From Polaribacter sp. Z022 (lineage in GTDB: Bacteria; Bacteroidota; Bacteroidia; Flavobacteriales; Flavobacteriaceae), in assembly GCF_023555495.1 (NCBI RefSeq), contig NZ_JALCZO010000001.1, positions 744,001-808,000 of the forward strand: a DNA stretch of 64,000 bases. Reading direction: 5' to 3'. Positions 53,093-62,554 of this stretch are shown piece after piece (position 1 is the stretch's first letter; each line of letters begins with the position of its first letter). The position numbers and the translations under genes were made by a program. The notes beneath the pieces were generated by a model. The model saw only the letters and a list, made by a program, of their open reading frames with translations. It was not told where the DNA came from and did no database searches.

Positions 53093-54772
53093 ATGATTAA
53101 AGCAAAAAAAATAGATAGAACAAGAGCTCAAGAATCTACAAATGCTATAGAAAAATTATACATTTCTATGCGTCATTTGTTTAGTAGAGGTTTTTACAAA
53201 CCAATGGGTGTTTCTGGAGAAACTTTAAGAAAATCATTACTTTCTTTAAGACCAGAAATTTATGGTTCTATAGCAGAAGATAGAATAGAACTTAATGGGT
53301 TAATTTATGTTATAGAAAGGCTGCCTAAAGGAATTGAAGAATGTCAATTTATAAATTTAACTGCAGAAGAAGGTTATAGTGATTCTCATTTTGAAACAAT
53401 AATTCCTCCTAAAAGAAGAAGAAATTGTTATAGAATAGATAAAGACCAAATGAATATAGAAATTACTCGTGGAAGATCTGAAATCTACGATATTCTTACA
53501 CATTTAACTTTTTTATTTATTGAGTCTCATAAAATACAAGAAAGAGTAACTATAAATGAAGGGAAAGATTTTATTAGAGAATGGAAATATTTAGAAGATA
53601 TTGTTATTTATAATAAAAAAATTACTGAACAAGAAAGAGAAGTTGCAATAGCTCATTTAGGAAATATTTTAGGAAGAACCTTTGATGAAGTTTTAAGTAC
53701 ACATAAATCTTTACAAGTAGAGGAGAATATAGATCGTTTTTTTCACTTAATTTATTGGTTAGGTAAGTTGGCTATAAATGAAGTATTAGAAAACAAAAAA
53801 AGGAAAATAACTTTTAGTTCGGTTTTAATTAAAGAAATTGGACACCATATTTATGGAGATGTTTGGGCTAATAATATTAAAAAGGTTTTAAAAGAAAACA
53901 AACTTTTAAATAGACCAATTCATATTATAAGCGCAAATATGCATAGTGTTTTAAACTCAATTTATGCAAAAAGTGCTTTACCAAAAGAAGCAGAAGAATT
54001 TGAAGGTTTTGAGTTGTATCAACTTTTAAGTAATGCAAATAGTAAACCTTTACAGAAGAGAGTAAAAGAGTATGCTTCTAAAAACGGTTTAATTTATATT
54101 AAAGACACTTCAGGTACAAATATTAATGTACAAGTTATTGATACAGATAAAATAGATTTTGAAAATTCACCTTTCCAAAAAGTAAACTCTTTAGATAAAA
54201 ACCCGGTTATAATTGTAATGGATTATGCTTTTGGAGAGCAAGCATATGAAACTATGGATGAACTTTTAAAACCTTATAAAAACAACAAAAAGAAAAATCA
54301 TTTAGTTGTTAAATCTATATCTATAATGGGTAAAGCAGGTATTTTAGAAGGAGGTAAAGGAGATATTATGATTCCTTCTGCACATATTTTTGAAGGTACT
54401 GCAGACAATTATCCTTTTAAAAATGAGTTATCTAAAGAAGATTTAGAAGGTTTTGGAGTAGAAGTGTTTGATGGTTCTATGATTTCAGTACTTGGAACAT
54501 CATTACAAAATAAAGACTTATTGAAGTTTTTTCATGATTCTACATGGAATGTCATTGGTTTAGAAATGGAAGGAGCTCATTATCAAAAAGCAATTCAATC
54601 TGCATCTAAAATAAGAGGTAATATCTCTAAAAAAGTAAAAGTTAGATATGCTTATTATGCTTCAGACAATCCTTTAGAAACAGGAGCAACATTAGCATCT
54701 GGAGGATTAGGAATGACAGGTGTAACTCCAACATATGCTATTACCCAAAAAATATTAGAACAAATTTTTTAA
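53093..54772 (+). CDS. DUF6909-type protein with nucleoside-phosphorylase-like C-terminus
   Basis: 559 aa, soluble. I believe it belongs to the uncharacterised flavobacterial family DUF6909. The N-terminal half is helical, with no motif I recognise. The C-terminal part (about 410-559) has features of the PNP/UDP phosphorylase and MTA/SAH nucleosidase fold: GGKGDIMIPSAHIFEGT, then LEMEGAHYQKAI with the E-M-E-G-A motif at 491-495 that contacts ribose in that superfamily, and YASDNP, where those enzymes keep a catalytic Asp. A nucleotide- or nucleoside-acting enzyme is inferred. The gene has its own -7 element and precedes the polysaccharide operon. Confidence 0.55.
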   Translation: MIKAKKIDRTRAQESTNAIEKLYISMRHLFSRGFYKPMGVSGETLRKSLLSLRPEIYGSIAEDRIELNGLIYVIERLPKGIEECQFINLTAEEGYSDSHFETIIPPKRRRNCYRIDKDQMNIEITRGRSEIYDILTHLTFLFIESHKIQERVTINEGKDFIREWKYLEDIVIYNKKITEQEREVAIAHLGNILGRTFDEVLSTHKSLQVEENIDRFFHLIYWLGKLAINEVLENKKRKITFSSVLIKEIGHHIYGDVWANNIKKVLKENKLLNRPIHIISANMHSVLNSIYAKSALPKEAEEFEGFELYQLLSNANSKPLQKRVKEYASKNGLIYIKDTSGTNINVQVIDTDKIDFENSPFQKVNSLDKNPVIIVMDYAFGEQAYETMDELLKPYKNNKKKNHLVVKSISIMGKAGILEGGKGDIMIPSAHIFEGTADNYPFKNELSKEDLEGFGVEVFDGSMISVLGTSLQNKDLLKFFHDSTWNVIGLEMEGAHYQKAIQSASKIRGNISKKVKVRYAYYASDNPLETGATLASGGLGMTGVTPTYAITQKILEQIF

Positions 54773-54785
54773 CCAAACTAAAAAA

Positions 54786-55823
54786 ATGTCAACAAATCAA
54801 CATAATAACGAAGAAGAAGTAGATTTAGGATCTTTATTTGTAATAATAGGAAAAGGTTTTACTAAGTTTTTTAATTTTATAGGAAATATTTTTAAAGGTA
54901 TTTTTCATTTTTTTATTCTTATTCTTCTTTTTATAAAAAAGAATATAATTAAAATAGCAATTGCTACTATTATAGGAGGTGTAATAGGAATTTTTCTAGA
55001 AGTTAAAAAAACAGATACCTTTAAGTCTGAATTATTATTAGAACCTAATTTTAAGAGTGCTAGTCAATTATACGAAAATATTAATTATTACAATAATTTA
55101 GTTAAACAAAAGGATACATTAGGGTTAGAGAAAACTTTTAAGCTAGATAAAGAATCTGCAGCAAGTCTTAAAAGTTTTGAAATTGAACCTATTGTTACAG
55201 AAAATGATATAATTAATTCTTATAATAGATTTGTATTAGCTGTAGATACAACAACTGTAAAGAGTTATGCTTACGAAGATTTTAAAGCTTCATTTGACGA
55301 TCTAGATTATAGAGTTCATAAAGTTACTGTAACATCTAATAAAAATGATATTTTTAATAAATTGGATGATGTAATAATAGGCTCAGTAGTTAAAAACAAG
55401 TATTTCAATAAACTTAAAAATCTTACCAATAAAAATTTAAATAGATCCGATTCTTTGTATCAACAAAATTTAACACAGATAGATTCTTTAAGAAAGGTTT
55501 ATATGTCTGTAATGATAGAAGAAGCTAAAAAACAAACTAATGGTACTAGTATTGATTTAGGTGGGGAAAAAAGAACTACAAAAGAATTAGAATTATTTGA
55601 GACAAACAGAAAAATAAATGCAGATTTAAAAAATATTACTACTGAAAAAGCAACTAAATATGAAGTAATTAATGTGCTTTCAAATTTTCAACCTATAGGA
55701 ACAGAAATAAAAGGAGTAACAAAAAATTATACATTCTTGTTATCAATTTTAGGAGCAGTATTAATGATAATATTTTTACTGTTAAAAGAATTAAATACTT
55801 ATTTAAATAAGTATAAAAAGTAA
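54786..55823 (+). CDS. Wzz-like polysaccharide chain-length/co-polymerase protein
   Basis: 345 aa. An N-terminal cytosolic segment is followed by hydrophobic stretches (about 36-57 and 58-75), a helical periplasmic part of about 220 residues with heptad-like sequence, and a C-terminal helix (about 313-335). This topology fits polysaccharide co-polymerases. No BY-kinase domain is attached. It opens the cluster, 13 bp after the previous gene, and would set glycan length together with the Wzy-like proteins downstream. Confidence 0.65.
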   Translation: MSTNQHNNEEEVDLGSLFVIIGKGFTKFFNFIGNIFKGIFHFFILILLFIKKNIIKIAIATIIGGVIGIFLEVKKTDTFKSELLLEPNFKSASQLYENINYYNNLVKQKDTLGLEKTFKLDKESAASLKSFEIEPIVTENDIINSYNRFVLAVDTTTVKSYAYEDFKASFDDLDYRVHKVTVTSNKNDIFNKLDDVIIGSVVKNKYFNKLKNLTNKNLNRSDSLYQQNLTQIDSLRKVYMSVMIEEAKKQTNGTSIDLGGEKRTTKELELFETNRKINADLKNITTEKATKYEVINVLSNFQPIGTEIKGVTKNYTFLLSILGAVLMIIFLLLKELNTYLNKYKK

Positions 55824-55841
55824 TAATTTATTAAATCTATA

Positions 55842-56381
55842 ATGATAGTAAAAGAAACAAAATTAAAAGGGTGTTTTGTAATTGAACCTACTTTTTTTAA
55901 AGATAATAGAGGTTGCTTTTTATTAGAGTATAATAAAAAAGAGTTTCAAGAAAAAACAGGTTTTACAGGTGATTTTGTACTTGGAAACCAATCAACATCA
56001 GAATATGGAGTTGTTAGAGGTTTGCATTTGCAAAAAGGTGAATTTTCACAAGCTAAATTAGTAAGGGTAGTAAAAGGAAAAATTTTAGACGTAGCAGTTG
56101 ATGCACGAAAAAATTCTAATACATATGGAAAAGTTTTTTCTGTGGAATTATCTGCAGAAAATAATAAACAGCTATTTGTGCCTAGAGGTTTTTTACATGG
56201 TTTTTCTGTTTTAGAAGATGATACTATTGTGTCTTATAAATGTGATAATTATTATAATTTTGAATCAGAAGATGGTGTTATTTATAACGATAAAGACTTA
56301 AATGTTGATTGGAAAATACCTCAAGAAAAAATTATTTTATCTGAAAAAGATACTAAGTTAAAAAGTTTTAAATTGTTTTAG
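55842..56381 (+). CDS. rmlC: dTDP-4-dehydrorhamnose 3,5-epimerase family
   Basis: 179 aa cupin. The RmlC signature VVRGLHLQ contains the catalytic His62 and DVAVDARKNSNTYGK and VPRGFLHGF follow. It makes dTDP-4-dehydro-L-rhamnose or a related deoxysugar nucleotide. rmlA, rmlB and rmlD are not in this window, so they must lie elsewhere, or the enzyme acts on another NDP-sugar. It sits between the chain-length gene and wecB. Confidence 0.88.
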   Translation: MIVKETKLKGCFVIEPTFFKDNRGCFLLEYNKKEFQEKTGFTGDFVLGNQSTSEYGVVRGLHLQKGEFSQAKLVRVVKGKILDVAVDARKNSNTYGKVFSVELSAENNKQLFVPRGFLHGFSVLEDDTIVSYKCDNYYNFESEDGVIYNDKDLNVDWKIPQEKIILSEKDTKLKSFKLF

Positions 56382-56440
56382 AAAATTGAATTTAATTTTT
56401 AATAATATTCTAATTAGATAATAATAGGATTGAAAAAAAT

Positions 56441-57568
56441 ATGAAAAAAAAAATTTTGATAGTGTTCGGCACAAGACCTGAAGCTATAAAAATGGCTCCC
56501 TTAGTTAAAGAGTTTAAGGCTAATTCAGAAAGTTTTGAAACAAAAGTATGTATAACTGCTCAACATAGAGAAATGCTAGATCAAGTATTACATTTTTTTG
56601 AAATTGAGCCTGATTATGATTTAGATTTGATGAAACCAAATCAAAATTTACATTCTTTAACAGCAGATATTTTAACTAATTTAAAACCAATATTAGATGG
56701 TTTTAAACCTGATTTTATTTTTGTTCATGGAGACACTTCAACTGCAATGGCTTCTAGTGTTGCTGGTTTTTATTCGGGTGTAAGGGTTTGTCATGTAGAA
56801 GCAGGTTTAAGAACGTTTAATTTAAAATCCCCTTTTCCAGAAGAAATGAATAGGTCTGTAATTGGTGTAGTATCAGATATTCATTTTGCGCCTACAATTG
56901 TTGCTCAACAAAATTTGATTAAAGAAAATAAGAAAAAAGAAAGTATTATTATTACTGGAAATACTGTAATTGACGCTTTGTTATATAGTGTAGATAAAGT
57001 AAACTCAAATTTCAAAGATAAAGAAATTGAAAATTTGAAGAGCATTATTGATCAAAATAAAAGAATAGTTTTAGTTACTGGTCATAGAAGAGAAAATCAT
57101 GGTGCTGGTTTTATAAATATATGTAAAGCATTAAAGAGAATTGCAGAAAACAATACGGATTGTGATATTATTTATCCAGTGCATTTAAATCCTAATGTTC
57201 AAAAGCCTGTTTATAATCTTTTAAAAGGTATTAAGAATATAAAACTTCTTACCCCTCTTTCATATCCAGCTTTTGTTTGGTTAATGGAAAAATCATATTT
57301 AATAATTACTGATAGTGGTGGTATTCAAGAGGAAGCTCCAAGCTTAGGGAAACCAGTTTTAGTAATGAGAGATACTACAGAAAGACCAGAAGCTGTAAAA
57401 TCTGGTACAGTAGTTTTGGTTGGAGCAAATACTAATAAAATAGTGGAAGAAACAAATAAACTACTTAATGATAAAGAAGCATATAATTCAATGAGTTTGT
57501 TACATAACCCTTATGGAGATGGAGATTCTTCAGAGAAAATTGTAAATCATATTTTAAGTATTTGTTAA
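56441..57568 (+). CDS. wecB: UDP-N-acetylglucosamine 2-epimerase (non-hydrolysing)
   Basis: 375 aa GT-B-fold enzyme. GTRPEAIKMAPL near the N-terminus, HGDTSTAMASS, HVEAGLRTF, TGHRRENHG and TDSGGIQEEAPSLGKP are diagnostic. It interconverts UDP-GlcNAc and UDP-ManNAc for surface polysaccharide. It is 59 bp after rmlC and 7 bp before the flippase gene. The wecC dehydrogenase is not in the window. Confidence 0.94.
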   Translation: MKKKILIVFGTRPEAIKMAPLVKEFKANSESFETKVCITAQHREMLDQVLHFFEIEPDYDLDLMKPNQNLHSLTADILTNLKPILDGFKPDFIFVHGDTSTAMASSVAGFYSGVRVCHVEAGLRTFNLKSPFPEEMNRSVIGVVSDIHFAPTIVAQQNLIKENKKKESIIITGNTVIDALLYSVDKVNSNFKDKEIENLKSIIDQNKRIVLVTGHRRENHGAGFINICKALKRIAENNTDCDIIYPVHLNPNVQKPVYNLLKGIKNIKLLTPLSYPAFVWLMEKSYLIITDSGGIQEEAPSLGKPVLVMRDTTERPEAVKSGTVVLVGANTNKIVEETNKLLNDKEAYNSMSLLHNPYGDGDSSEKIVNHILSIC

Positions 57569-57575
57569 AATATAT

Positions 57576-58991
57576 ATGAATAAAATTATTAAAGGTTTTG
57601 GATGGAATTTTATAGCACAAGCTTATAAAGTTTTATTTTCTTCCCTAATCTTAGTTGTTTTAGCTAGATTAATTGATGTTGAAGATTTTGGTATTATTGG
57701 AATGGCAACTGTTTTTGTGTTGTTTTTCAATACAATACAAAATATTGGATTTGATAGTTCAATAATTTATTCTAAAACCTTTAAAGAGAATCATTTATTT
57801 TCTTTACTAATATTAAATGTAACGATTGGAGTTTTTATATGCTTAATTGGTTACTTTTTATCACCTTTTCTATCTTCTTTTTATCGTAATGAAGAAGTCG
57901 AAATTATCTTTAGATCACTTGTGTTAACAGTTTTTCTATCTAGTTTTGGGATCGTTTCTAAAGGGTATTTACAAAAAAAATTGAATTTTAAAAAATTAGC
58001 TATTGTAGAAATTGTAGCTATCTCTTTTGCTGGTGTGATATCAATTTTTTTAGCATTAAAGGACTATGGTTATTGGTCTTTAGTAGTACAACAGCTAGTA
58101 ACAGTAGGTTTAACTTCATTTGGTTTTTTAATTGTAACTTTTAAAAGTATTTTTAAAGAGAGTTTTTTTTCTTTTCTAATAATAAAAGAACATTTAAAAT
58201 TTGGGTATAATGTATTTATATTTAATGTTATAAATTTCTTTGCTCAGCAATTAGATGTTTTGCTAATTGGTAAATTACTTGGAGAAAAACAAGTAGGAAT
58301 CTACTTATTGGCATTTAATTTAATTATTAAACCAATATCTTTATTAATACAAATTTTTAATAAAACTATTTATCCAGTTCTAACAAAAATTAAATCAACG
58401 TACGTAAGAAAAAGTTATATAAATTTCACTTATTCTTTTTTCTTTTTCTTAACCCCAATGATTATTTTATTAGTTTCTATTAGCCAGATTTTAATACCTG
58501 AATTATTAACTAATAAATGGATTGAAACTTTACCTCTTATTCTAGTTTTTGGTTATCAATGTATAAGGATGATAATTGCTTCTCCATCAGGGTTACTTTT
58601 TTTAATTACTGGAAATCCAAATAAACAATGGAAATATGCAGTGTTTATTTCTATTCCACTAAGGTTTATTGGGGTTTTACTTGGTTATTATTTCTTTAGA
58701 ACAGCAATAGGAGTTGCAATAGGTGTAAATTTCTTTGCAACAATAGAAATGTTTGCTGGGTTTTATATTACATTTAAATTAATAGATTTAAAAATATCTA
58801 ACTATTTTGAATGTTTTAGAATCTTTTTTTTATCTTTATTTATACTGGTTTTACTATTACTTATTATTAATTATTTTATTACCTTAATATGGTTTTCTTT
58901 GGCATTACAAATTATTACATTTATACTATTTGTAATATTTAAAAAAAATGAAATAATATTAAATATAAAAAAAATCAAAGAAATTATATGA
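57576..58991 (+). CDS. Polysaccharide flippase (Wzx/MOP family)
   Basis: 471 aa with twelve to fourteen membrane helices. The start MNKIIKGFGWNFIAQAYKV and the segment VVLARLIDVEDFGIIGMATVF (split at about 40) are typical of PST/Wzx lipopolysaccharide exporters. It would flip undecaprenyl-PP-linked oligosaccharide to the periplasm. It overlaps the following glycosyltransferase gene by 4 bp. Confidence 0.88.
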   Translation: MNKIIKGFGWNFIAQAYKVLFSSLILVVLARLIDVEDFGIIGMATVFVLFFNTIQNIGFDSSIIYSKTFKENHLFSLLILNVTIGVFICLIGYFLSPFLSSFYRNEEVEIIFRSLVLTVFLSSFGIVSKGYLQKKLNFKKLAIVEIVAISFAGVISIFLALKDYGYWSLVVQQLVTVGLTSFGFLIVTFKSIFKESFFSFLIIKEHLKFGYNVFIFNVINFFAQQLDVLLIGKLLGEKQVGIYLLAFNLIIKPISLLIQIFNKTIYPVLTKIKSTYVRKSYINFTYSFFFFLTPMIILLVSISQILIPELLTNKWIETLPLILVFGYQCIRMIIASPSGLLFLITGNPNKQWKYAVFISIPLRFIGVLLGYYFFRTAIGVAIGVNFFATIEMFAGFYITFKLIDLKISNYFECFRIFFLSLFILVLLLLIINYFITLIWFSLALQIITFILFVIFKKNEIILNIKKIKEII

Positions 58992-60208
58992 GAAAAATAG
59001 GAATAGTAACTACTTGGTTTGAACGAGGAGCTGCTTATGTCTCTAAACAATTTAAAGAAATTTGGGAAGAAGAAAATGAAGTGTTTATTTATGCTAGAGG
59101 AGGTGAAGATGTTGCTCTAAACGATCCTAAATGGCAATGTAAAAATATTACTTATGGTAAAAGGTATTCTTATACAAGAATAGATAAAATTGAAATTAAA
59201 CATTTCGAAAATTGGATTAAAACTAATAATTTAGATATAGTTTTTTTTAATGAACAGCACATATGGGACCCAGTTCTATTATGTAAGAATTTGGGAGTAA
59301 TAACTGGTTCTTATATAGATTATTATACAAGTAAAACAGTACCATTATTTGGTATTTATGATTTTTTAATTTGCAATACTAAAAGACATTACAGTGTTTT
59401 TAAATGGCACCCACAAGTTTTTCATATTCCTTGGGGTACGGATCATAGTATTTTTAATAACTCCCAAAAAAAAGAAACCAAACTAAATGAAATAGTGTTT
59501 TTTCACTCTGCAGGTATGAATCCTTATAGAAAAGGAACTGATTTTTTAATAAAAGCATTTAATCAAATAGAAAACAATTCATCAAAATTAATAATTCATA
59601 CTCAGGCTAATATTTTTAACTTTTTCCCAAAATTAAAAAGTACTTGTGATAATTTAATAAAGAGTAATAAGTTAGAAATAATAAAAAAAACAGTTTCTGC
59701 TCCAGGGTTGTATCATAAAGGTGATGTTTACGTTTATCCAACAAGGTTAGAAGGTATAGGTTTATCAATAGCTGAGGCTGGTAGTTGTGGCATGCCAGTA
59801 ATAACTACAAATGAAGCTCCTATGAACGAATTTATTATTGATGGTGAAAATGGAAGCTTAATAGATGTTTCTATTAGAAAACAAAGAAAAGATGATTATT
59901 ATTGGAAAGAAAGTTATGTTAATGTAGAGCACTTAACTTTTTTATTACAAGACTATATTACAAATTCTTTAAATTTAGATGAAAGAAAAAATAAGGCAAT
60001 AAATCATTCATTAAAAAATTTTAATTGGTCTCATAACGCAAAAGAAATATTACCAATTGTTAGAAAAGTTGTAAAAATTAAATTTGACAAAGAACTTTAC
60101 AATAAAATATTTACTTATGAACAATCTAGAGGTTTAAAGTTTTATGTAAGTAATTTGGTGATTTATGATAAATTTAAAAGAATTATTAAAAGCTATTTTA
60201 TAAAGTAA
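58988..60208 (+). CDS. Glycosyltransferase, GT4-like
   Basis: 406 aa with a GT-B fold. MRKIGIVTTWFERGAAYV at the N-terminus, SAGMNPYRKGTDFLIKAF (nucleotide-binding region) and VYPTRLEGIGLSIAEAGSCG, the E-x7-E donor-binding motif in the C-terminal domain, are seen. It is cytosolic or membrane-associated and adds one sugar of the repeat unit; donor unknown. Confidence 0.85.
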   Translation: MRKIGIVTTWFERGAAYVSKQFKEIWEEENEVFIYARGGEDVALNDPKWQCKNITYGKRYSYTRIDKIEIKHFENWIKTNNLDIVFFNEQHIWDPVLLCKNLGVITGSYIDYYTSKTVPLFGIYDFLICNTKRHYSVFKWHPQVFHIPWGTDHSIFNNSQKKETKLNEIVFFHSAGMNPYRKGTDFLIKAFNQIENNSSKLIIHTQANIFNFFPKLKSTCDNLIKSNKLEIIKKTVSAPGLYHKGDVYVYPTRLEGIGLSIAEAGSCGMPVITTNEAPMNEFIIDGENGSLIDVSIRKQRKDDYYWKESYVNVEHLTFLLQDYITNSLNLDERKNKAINHSLKNFNWSHNAKEILPIVRKVVKIKFDKELYNKIFTYEQSRGLKFYVSNLVIYDKFKRIIKSYFIK

Positions 60209-60219
60209 TTTTTTTTTGC

Positions 60220-61389
60220 ATGAAAATTTCAATTATAAATACATTATATCCACCTTATACTATTGGAGGAGCTGAAAAATCTGTACAAGCTTTAGCAGAA
60301 AATTTTTTGTTATTAGGTCATGAAGTTTCTGTAATTACATTAGGTGAAAAGACATCTGTAAAGGAGATTAATAATGTGTCTGTAAATACATTAAAAATAG
60401 AAAATATTTATTTCCCGTTTAAAGAAGGTGCAAAAAGTACAACTCAAAAAATAATTTGGCACACTAATGATGTGAATAACAAAAAATATGATAAAAATAT
60501 TACTGCTATTTTAAAATCATTTAACCCAGATGTTCTTTTTACAAATAATATAAGTGGTTTTTCTACAAGAGTTTGGAAAATTGCACGAAAAATGAATATT
60601 AAAACTATTCATACCTTAAGGGATTATTATTTACAATGCCCAAAAACAACTAAATTTAAAAATAAAAAAAATTGCGACAAACTTTGTTTTGATTGTAAGT
60701 TGTTATCAATAAGAAAAAAGGAAGACTCTCATAATGTAGATTTTTTGATAGGAATAAGTAATTTTATTTTAAAAGATCATATTTGTAATGGTTATTTTAA
60801 AAATGTGCCTAATAAAGTAATTTATAACGGTTTTGATTCAAATGTATTTAAAGATAAAAGCCCAAAAAATACTATTGTATTTGGTTATATTGGACAAATT
60901 AATAAGTCTAAAGGAGTAGAGTTGTTGCTTAAAAGCTTTTTAAAATTAAATAAATATAAATGGAAACTTTTGATTGCAGGAAATATAGACCAAGATTATT
61001 TAAATTATTTAAAAACAATTAACAATTCTAATAATATTGAATTTTTGGGCTACGTAAAGAGTGATTTATTTTATGATAAAATAAATGTTTTAGTTGTTCC
61101 TTCCTTATGGAATGAACCATTTGGAAGAGTAGTATTAGAATCTATAATTAATAATAAACCTGTATTAGGTAGTAATAAAGGCGGTATTTCAGAGCTTTTA
61201 TCAAATAACAAAGATTTTCTTTTTTGCCCAAATGAAAACGAACTAGCAAATTTGCTAAAAAAAACTATTTTAAATACTAGTTTTTTAAGTCTCTTTAAGT
61301 TCGATGAAAGTTTTATTGAAAATTTTATGTTAAAAAATACAGTAAAGCAATATTTAGATGTTTTCAATGAAGTTATAAAAAATAATTAA
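60220..61389 (+). CDS. Glycosyltransferase, GT4 family
   Basis: 389 aa. N-terminal PPYTIGGAEKSVQALAENF is the classic acceptor-domain start of GT4, and VVPSLWNEPFGRVVLESI (about 293-310) holds the E-x7-E motif. An unusual CPKTTKFKNKKNCDKLCFDC stretch (about 144-163) with four cysteines lies between the domains, as in some surface-glycan GTs. It is 11 bp after the previous gene. Confidence 0.87.
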   Translation: MKISIINTLYPPYTIGGAEKSVQALAENFLLLGHEVSVITLGEKTSVKEINNVSVNTLKIENIYFPFKEGAKSTTQKIIWHTNDVNNKKYDKNITAILKSFNPDVLFTNNISGFSTRVWKIARKMNIKTIHTLRDYYLQCPKTTKFKNKKNCDKLCFDCKLLSIRKKEDSHNVDFLIGISNFILKDHICNGYFKNVPNKVIYNGFDSNVFKDKSPKNTIVFGYIGQINKSKGVELLLKSFLKLNKYKWKLLIAGNIDQDYLNYLKTINNSNNIEFLGYVKSDLFYDKINVLVVPSLWNEPFGRVVLESIINNKPVLGSNKGGISELLSNNKDFLFCPNENELANLLKKTILNTSFLSLFKFDESFIENFMLKNTVKQYLDVFNEVIKNN

Positions 61390-62552
61390 TGAAAATAAAA
61401 TTAAATAAGCTTTTTTTCTCGGCTATTATTTTATCAATAATATCAACTCAAGGGGTCTTAACTTTTATAATATTTAAGTCAATGGGTAATTGGGAGTTAA
61501 AAAAACTTATACACCCTTTATCATTTGTTATAGTTTGTTTTCTTTTTATGTTTAAAAAGATTAAAAAAGTTACAGTTACAATTGTAGATCTCTTATTTAT
61601 AATATATTTTCTTTTACTATTTGTACTATTATTATTTAATAGTAATAGTTTTCAATCATTATACATTTCGTTTAGAGAGGTTTATTTTTTGTTTATCCTA
61701 ATTTTTATTTATGAAAAAGTAGAATTGGATGAAAGTAAATGGTTTAAACTAGTTAATTTTCTTTTTTATTTATTGGTACTTAATATTTTATTTATTGGAC
61801 TAACGTATATTTTAGGTCCAGAAAAATATATGAAATTAATAACAGGTCGTTATAATTGGGGAATTGATCCTGAATATAAATTTCAAATTACAAATTTTTC
61901 TAAATTTTGGAGGTCTCCAGCCCTAATTGGAAACTCAGCTTCTGTAGGTTTTTTTAGTGTATTAACGTATTTTTTAATGGATCAAAATAAAAGATTTAAG
62001 AAAAAAAAATATTTAACGTTAATACCTTTAGTGTTTTCATTTGTTAGAAGTGCATATTTAATTTTTATTATTTATGAAATTTTAAAGTTTTTCACAAAGA
62101 AAAAAAATTTAAAAAAATTAATTTTAGTATTTAAAATAGGGATTCCTTTAACATTGTTAACTTTATTTTTTTTAGCTAAAAGTAATGTATTATCAATGAC
62201 ATCATTATATGAAAGAGTACGTCTTTGGAGTACTAAAACAATTGTTGATTATAATGTTTTTTTTGGTGGAGCTATTGGTAATGTAGGAGGAGGAGCAAGA
62301 GGTCAAGGGTTTATCGAAACTCTTGATAGTTATTGGCTTTTTCTTCTATTTTCTTCAGGGTTATTAGGAATATTACTAGTTATGGCTTTTTTATATCTAA
62401 AAGCAAAAAATAATAATAAATTTATATTTATATTAATAGCTTTCTTTTTATGTGGTTTTGTAGTAAATCTTAGTCAGAGTATTGTGTTTATAACTATATT
62501 CCCATTACTTTTTTTAAGAATAAAGAAAAGTGAATTAACAACCGAATTATAA
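61389..62552 (+). CDS. Wzy-like polysaccharide polymerase (multi-pass membrane protein)
   Basis: 387 aa with about ten membrane helices. A long periplasmic loop precedes LWSTKTIVDYNVFFGGAIGN, and DSYWLFLLFSSGLLG resembles the loop and following helix of O-antigen/capsule polymerases. Wzy proteins diverge strongly, so the assignment rests on topology and on location among Wzx and glycosyltransferase genes. The start shares a base with the preceding stop codon. Confidence 0.7.
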   Translation: MKIKLNKLFFSAIILSIISTQGVLTFIIFKSMGNWELKKLIHPLSFVIVCFLFMFKKIKKVTVTIVDLLFIIYFLLLFVLLLFNSNSFQSLYISFREVYFLFILIFIYEKVELDESKWFKLVNFLFYLLVLNILFIGLTYILGPEKYMKLITGRYNWGIDPEYKFQITNFSKFWRSPALIGNSASVGFFSVLTYFLMDQNKRFKKKKYLTLIPLVFSFVRSAYLIFIIYEILKFFTKKKNLKKLILVFKIGIPLTLLTLFFLAKSNVLSMTSLYERVRLWSTKTIVDYNVFFGGAIGNVGGGARGQGFIETLDSYWLFLLFSSGLLGILLVMAFLYLKAKNNNKFIFILIAFFLCGFVVNLSQSIVFITIFPLLFLRIKKSELTTEL

Positions 62553-62554
62553 AT

